Positions 4,667-8,263 of a stretch of 8,263 nucleotides of DNA are shown here, piece after piece (positions within the stretch are counted from its first letter, which is position 1; each line of letters begins with the position of its first letter). This DNA comes from JANRLJ01 sp034437895 (lineage in GTDB: Bacteria; Chloroflexota; Anaerolineae; Aggregatilineales; Phototrophicaceae), in assembly GCA_034437895.1 (NCBI GenBank), contig DAOTTO010000300.1, forward strand, positions 1 through 8,263, given 5' to 3'. Both the position numbers and the translations under genes were made by a program. The notes beneath the pieces are model-generated. The model worked only from the letters and a program-made list of their open reading frames with translations, was not told where the DNA came from and did no database searches.

Positions 4667-6997
4667 ATGAACCGCATCAAATCTATTCATAAGCTGGCAA
4701 TGATCGTTGTGTTGGCCTGCTTTGTGCTTTCCGCGACATTTTTTGCTCAAGCGGCGCTGGACGACTTCACGACGATTACGTGGTCAACCGTCGCCTCGCA
4801 ATCTTATGGTACGTTAGAAGCACAAGGGACAGTCTTGAACGGTCAATTCTATTTTTTTGGCGGTTATGATTCAACCAAACGGCCTTCGTGGGTACCAGCC
4901 CGCCGCGCTTATGTCTATAATCCCGTAAGCAATAGCTGGTCGGGATTACGAGAAATGCCCAAAGGCGTAACCCATTCCGGCGTCGCAACAGACGGTCAAT
5001 ACATCTATTATGCGGGTGGCTACGTAGAAAATAGCAATCGCACCGGGCAAATCTTCGCTACAACCGAAGTGTGGCGTTATGACCCTGTGACGAATACATA
5101 TCAGGCCATGCCTGCTTTGCCTGCGGGGCGTGCTTCTGGGGCATTGCAATATACTAACGGCGAACTCCACTTCATCAGCGGCACAAATCTTTCCCGTCAG
5201 GATGTGGGCGATCATTGGATGTTGAATCTGGCGAATGGTGCGACCTCGTGGGTTGTCAAAACCTCCCTGCCCAATCCGCGCAATCATGCTGGCAGCGCCG
5301 TCGTGAACGGATTAATTTATTATCTAGGCGGGAGTTTAGGGCAAGACCCAAACCCGATCACGCAAAACCAGTTACATGCTTATAACGCACAGACGAATAG
5401 TTGGACACAATTAGCAAACTTGCCGGCTGGACGCAATCACATTTCGGCGGGAATAGTGGTGGTTGGCAACCGCTTTATCATGGTTGGGGGCGATGCCAGC
5501 TTTAACAACTCTCAGCAAACCGTCTACGCTTATGCCCCCGCAACCAATACTTGGTCGCAGCTTACCAATTTCCCGGTCAGACGGCATTCAGGCGTTGCAG
5601 GAGTCATCGACAATGTGATTTATTACACGACAGGTGGTTGGTCGGCGGCGACTTATAAAGGCATTATTTCAGATAATACCCCCCCAAGCGCAAGCAGCAC
5701 CCCTACCCCTACAGCAACTGTAACCTTACAAACTGTGACCAGCCTCACTTTGATTAATGCCGACACGGATCAGGACATCGCTAACTTAACGGAAGGCTAC
5801 GTGATCGATTTCGCCGCAATCGGCACACAAAATTTGAGCATTCGCGCCAACACATCCCCGGCGACAGTCGGCAGTGTGCGCTTTCAGCTTGATGCCAATG
5901 CCAATTTCCGCACCGAAAATCAAGCGCCTTACGCCATCGCTGGCGATAGCAACCAGACTAATTATGGCGCATGGATTCCTTCACTCGGCGCACATACGAT
6001 TGGTGCGACACCGTATACTTTGTCGAACGGTGGCGGCACTGTTGGAACCGCACTAACGTTCAATATAATGGTTGTCAATAATACCGAGCCGGGTTTACCT
6101 TCTCATACACCCACCAGCACCTCGTCACCGACATCAACTTCTACGGCGACTACAACATCAACACCCACCAACACTTCGACCCCAACAGCCACGTCTACGC
6201 CGACTTCTACACCTACCGCTACATCAACGCCGCCCCCAACGTTCACGCCTATTCCAGGCGCGACTGAAGAAGTGATTTATCGCATCAACAGCGGCGGCGG
6301 ACTGCTGACGACAAGCGGTATAACGTGGAGTGCCGACCAAAATTTTGTCGGCGGCAAAACCAATAATTTGCCCAACAACATCACCGGCACGACAGACGAT
6401 GCGCTCTATACTACCGAGCGCAGTTCTACCGCCAACACCGCCGGATTTAGCTATGCGCTGCCCGTCGCGGCGGGAACGTATACCGTTAAGCTGTATTTTT
6501 CGGAATTATGGTTCGTGGGCGGCAGTGGACGCGGTACGCCCGGCATCGGCAAACGTATTTTTGATGTGAACATCGAAGGCGTAACGGTGCTGGATAATTA
6601 TGACGTTACGGCGGATGTCGGTATCCTCACCGCGACGATTAAAACCTTTAGCATCACCGTGAGCGACGGGACGCTGAATATCGACTTCCCGCCTGCCAGC
6701 GCAGACCGTCCTACCATCGGTGCGATTGAGGTGCTGCGTCCTGCCACCAGCGGCGCACCGGCTGGCTTCCCCGCGCCCGTGAATCCGCCTGCGATTCAGG
6801 GTATTGCCCCGTCGATTACGCCAACATGGACTCTCGTTCCAACGGGTATATTCACAGAAACATCAACATCCACACCGACGGAAACAGCGACTTCAACGGC
6901 AACGTCTACCTCTACATCCACACCGACGGAAACACCGCTGCCAACAGCGACTCAACCGCCTGCTGAAGTCACGGAGGCAGCACCGTCGTCACCGTAA
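4667..6997 (+). CDS. Secreted kelch-propeller / Ig-like / malectin-domain protein
   Basis: A 776-residue exported protein. A Sec signal peptide (basic n-region, hydrophobic 10-26) ends in AQA, with cleavage likely after A29. Residues about 35-335 form kelch repeats: five clear units with GG and Y.P.TN.W motifs (about 57-98, 108-152, 163-202, 213-253, 266-303) plus a sixth half-unit (314-334). The N-terminal strand ITWSTVAS could close a six-bladed propeller. Residues about 352-471 form an Ig-like module (NADTDQDI ... RANTSPATVGSVRF). A Thr/Ser/Pro linker follows (479-528), then a malectin-like carbohydrate-binding domain (about 535-690: YRINSGG, YTVKLYFSEL, GKRIFDVNIEG). The tail is another Thr/Ser/Pro/Glu stretch with no membrane anchor, LPXTG or sorting domain. 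A surface or extracellular glycan-binding role is inferred. It has its own promoter and overlaps the opposing CopD-like gene by 29 bp. Confidence 0.9.
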   Translation: MNRIKSIHKLAMIVVLACFVLSATFFAQAALDDFTTITWSTVASQSYGTLEAQGTVLNGQFYFFGGYDSTKRPSWVPARRAYVYNPVSNSWSGLREMPKGVTHSGVATDGQYIYYAGGYVENSNRTGQIFATTEVWRYDPVTNTYQAMPALPAGRASGALQYTNGELHFISGTNLSRQDVGDHWMLNLANGATSWVVKTSLPNPRNHAGSAVVNGLIYYLGGSLGQDPNPITQNQLHAYNAQTNSWTQLANLPAGRNHISAGIVVVGNRFIMVGGDASFNNSQQTVYAYAPATNTWSQLTNFPVRRHSGVAGVIDNVIYYTTGGWSAATYKGIISDNTPPSASSTPTPTATVTLQTVTSLTLINADTDQDIANLTEGYVIDFAAIGTQNLSIRANTSPATVGSVRFQLDANANFRTENQAPYAIAGDSNQTNYGAWIPSLGAHTIGATPYTLSNGGGTVGTALTFNIMVVNNTEPGLPSHTPTSTSSPTSTSTATTTSTPTNTSTPTATSTPTSTPTATSTPPPTFTPIPGATEEVIYRINSGGGLLTTSGITWSADQNFVGGKTNNLPNNITGTTDDALYTTERSSTANTAGFSYALPVAAGTYTVKLYFSELWFVGGSGRGTPGIGKRIFDVNIEGVTVLDNYDVTADVGILTATIKTFSITVSDGTLNIDFPPASADRPTIGAIEVLRPATSGAPAGFPAPVNPPAIQGIAPSITPTWTLVPTGIFTETSTSTPTETATSTATSTSTSTPTETPLPTATQPPAEVTEAAPSSP
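6101..6250 (+). repeat. Low-complexity Thr/Ser/Pro linker between Ig-like and malectin domains
   Basis: Codons for about 50 residues (479-528 of the kelch protein) alternate Thr with Ser and Pro in variants of TSTPT. The nucleotide sequence is degenerate ACN/TCN/CCN, not a perfect tandem array, which points to selection on the protein linker more than recent slippage. Such linkers are usually extended and may be O-glycosylated. Confidence 0.85.
6854..6946 (+). repeat. Low-complexity Thr/Ser/Pro/Glu tail with internal direct repeat
   Basis: Encodes residues 730-760 of the kelch protein. A 21-bp stretch (6866-6886) recurs perfectly at 6914-6934, 48 bp (16 codons) later and in frame, indicating a fairly recent internal duplication or slippage event that lengthened the tail without breaking the frame. 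Confidence 0.8.
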
Positions 6998-8051
6998 AGG
7001 CAAACGTCTCTGTTTGATTATCGCGCTCGACGCTGAGGCCAATCTGCCACACGCCGGGCGCGTTCAAATTTCCAACCATCGCCTGATAAACCCCATCACC
7101 CTGACCTTCCAGGGTGATTTCGCTTTCCGCGCCGCTATCCGGTACAGAAAAGGACAATCGGACTTGAACGTCATCCAAACGCAGCCCGCTGGTCGCATCA
7201 ATGACGCTGACGTAAAAGGTGTTGTCGCCGATATAGTTTGGATCGATGAGTAGATCAACCACTAAAGTGGCGGATTGTCTTGACTCATAAAATTGAGCGG
7301 TAGGCGCGTCCGAGAGTAGGGTGGTGGGCTGTGCTTGCTGAACAGCGAACCGCGTCACCCCCGCAGCAATGAGGATAACCGCCGCGTACCGCACAAACAC
7401 TTTCAGCAAACGCGGATTCGTGCGCCGCGACGGAATCACCGTCAGCATCCCGCCAAGGAGCGCGCCGATCAATAAGGCCAGCGCTAATTGGAACAGCCAT
7501 TCCGTCGCAACAACGAGCAGGGTATCTTGCGGCGAGGGTGTGTGGCTGTAAAGCTGCGCCGTTAATGAAAAAATCGCGCCGGGGAACAAGGCAGTCGCCC
7601 AACTACCACGTATGATCGCTGCGCCGAATAATCCCCAAAGCAGCAAACTCACAAACCACATCATGCCAAATGTCGTACCTGCGAGGGCGCGGAGGTTGGC
7701 ATCGAACAAAACGTCGATGATGGGAACGCCCGTGAGGACGGATTTTACATACAGCGCCAAAACGCTCGCTACTCCCAGCACAAACCAACCAGCAAATGCC
7801 ATTTGCGTCAGGCGATCTTCTAAAGCCGCCTCACCGACTGCCCGGCTCCAAACGGCGGTACGGAAGGCTAATCCGCCGATAGAAAGCGCCAGTCCGACCA
7901 GAATTATGCCGTTGAGCGCGACTGTTTCCGGCGCAAGGCTTTGATCTGAGCCGTGAGCTTGGGCAGGCGCGGCGATGACCAGTAAAATGAGCTCCGTTAA
8001 TGCGACGACCCATAATTTTTTGTGAAAATGGAGTTTTTTAGGGATTGTCAT
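6969..8051 (-). CDS. CopD-like membrane protein with C-terminal YtkA-like domain
   Basis: A 360-residue membrane protein. An N-terminal hydrophobic segment (13-30) ends in AQA-H and may be a signal peptide. Membrane helices follow at about 46-66, 83-103, 126-146, 152-167, 184-206 and 220-238. Residues about 262-356 form an extracytoplasmic beta domain resembling YtkA (DVQVRLSFSV, GDGVYQAMV, PGVWQIGLSVERD). The order, CopD-like bundle then YtkA-like domain, matches the second half of YcnJ/PcoD-type copper-uptake proteins, but the CopC domain normally between signal peptide and first helix is absent. The helix that usually carries a conserved His (H..AA..W.GG) reads ATEWLFQLALALLIGALLGG, without it. 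Copper transport is therefore a family-based guess. No Shine-Dalgarno precedes the ATG. The 3' end overlaps the opposing kelch gene by 29 bp. Confidence 0.8.
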   Translation of the reverse strand: MTIPKKLHFHKKLWVVALTELILLVIAAPAQAHGSDQSLAPETVALNGIILVGLALSIGGLAFRTAVWSRAVGEAALEDRLTQMAFAGWFVLGVASVLALYVKSVLTGVPIIDVLFDANLRALAGTTFGMMWFVSLLLWGLFGAAIIRGSWATALFPGAIFSLTAQLYSHTPSPQDTLLVVATEWLFQLALALLIGALLGGMLTVIPSRRTNPRLLKVFVRYAAVILIAAGVTRFAVQQAQPTTLLSDAPTAQFYESRQSATLVVDLLIDPNYIGDNTFYVSVIDATSGLRLDDVQVRLSFSVPDSGAESEITLEGQGDGVYQAMVGNLNAPGVWQIGLSVERDNQTETFAFTVTTVLPP

Positions 8052-8121
8052 ATTGAGGAGATGTTAGCGTAATCTTCGACAATGCGCCAATGCGCCGGAT
8101 TTCTTCTGCCGTAATATCAAC
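8038..8121 (-). pseudogene. gatC: Possible remnant of gatC (5' part)
   Basis: Read on the minus strand, 8121-8038 encodes 27 residues ending in TAA, including DITAEEIRRIGALSKITL. This follows the N-terminal consensus of GatC, the small subunit of the Asp/Glu-tRNA amidotransferase (IT.EEV..IA.LARL.L). Nothing of the remaining three quarters of a roughly 100-residue GatC is present. No ATG, GTG or TTG opens the frame; a GTT stands where a start could have been. The fragment overlaps the CopD-like start codon and lies about 28 bp from the fold-back repeat. A chance resemblance is possible given the short length. Confidence 0.35.
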
Positions 8122-8148
8122 CCGGTCTGATTTAGAATAAATTGTAAC

Positions 8149-8263
8149 AGGACTTTCGCTTACCTCACCCCCCGGCCCCCTCTCCAATACTTGGAGAGGG
8201 GGAGAAAAACGCATCTTGAAGTCCCCTCTCCATGCAATGGGGAGGGGATTTAGGGGTGGGGTA
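8149..8263. repeat. MITE-like fold-back repeat, copy 2 (right end cut by window)
   Basis: Begins with AGGACTTTCGCT (8149-8160), the exact reverse complement of the right end of copy 1 (107-118). TACCT and the 98-bp core (8166-8263) follow, with one mismatch to copy 1 (C at 8235). Both internal hairpins are conserved, and the mismatch falls in the second loop (GCA instead of GTA). The last 20 bp of the element lie beyond the window. Confidence 0.85.

Noticed and set aside
6072..6275. Plus-strand frame rich in Arg, His, Pro and Leu within the linker
   Set aside because: A composition artefact of reading the Thr/Ser/Pro codons out of frame; the same applies to the similar frame starting at 6804.
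1..8263. A composite transposon bounded by the two fold-back copies
   Set aside because: The elements carry no transposase, the interval contains ordinary chromosomal-type genes on alternating strands, and the match of window edges to the repeats may be a sampling effect.

Overview
The window looks like chromosomal DNA of a free-living bacterium, most likely a Chloroflexota member (Anaerolineae-like). This assignment is inference. It rests on the secreted protein with long Thr/Ser/Pro linkers and malectin/kelch modules, the C-rich/G-rich fold-back intergenic repeats, the CACAAAG-type inverted repeat, and the mix of small redox and short-chain dehydrogenase genes. No rRNA, tRNA, CRISPR array or phage gene was seen.

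Layout. Positions 1-118 and 8149-8263 hold two copies of one MITE-like fold-back element. They are in direct orientation, both cut by the window edges, and differ at 1 of 98 shared bases. Next to the first copy is a decayed IS3-family remnant (135 to about 377) in which the starts of orfA and orfB have been joined by an internal deletion. Then comes a divergent pair: a MerR-family regulator (386-787, minus) and a small CPPC thioredoxin (868-1209, plus). The spacer between them carries a near-perfect MerR-type operator inside a promoter with a 19-bp spacer. A CACAAAG inverted repeat (1242-1318) separates the thioredoxin from an extended-SDR NAD-dependent epimerase/dehydratase (1362-2411, minus). 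A minus-strand nitroreductase (2526-3137) follows, and its last codons lie in a tandem-repeat patch. Next are a small STAS/SpoIIAA-like protein (3322-3732, plus), a classical FabG-like SDR (3752-4510, minus), and a large secreted kelch-propeller/Ig-like/malectin protein (4667-6997, plus). The last gene encodes a CopD-like membrane protein with a C-terminal YtkA-like domain (6969-8051, minus), which overlaps the kelch gene tail to tail. Upstream of it, an 84-bp stretch resembles the start of gatC and may be a gene remnant.

How the genes work together. Only the merR/thioredoxin pair is clearly a functional unit: the regulator very probably controls the thioredoxin promoter. The other genes alternate strand and do not form operons. 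A loose theme of redox and metal handling (MerR, thioredoxin, nitroreductase, two SDRs, CopD-like protein) is noted but not demonstrated. No previously undescribed defence or mobile system could be supported. The best leads are the MerR-thioredoxin switch, the kelch-malectin surface protein, the reduced CopD-like protein, the gatC remnant and the fold-back element with its extended terminal inverted repeats.
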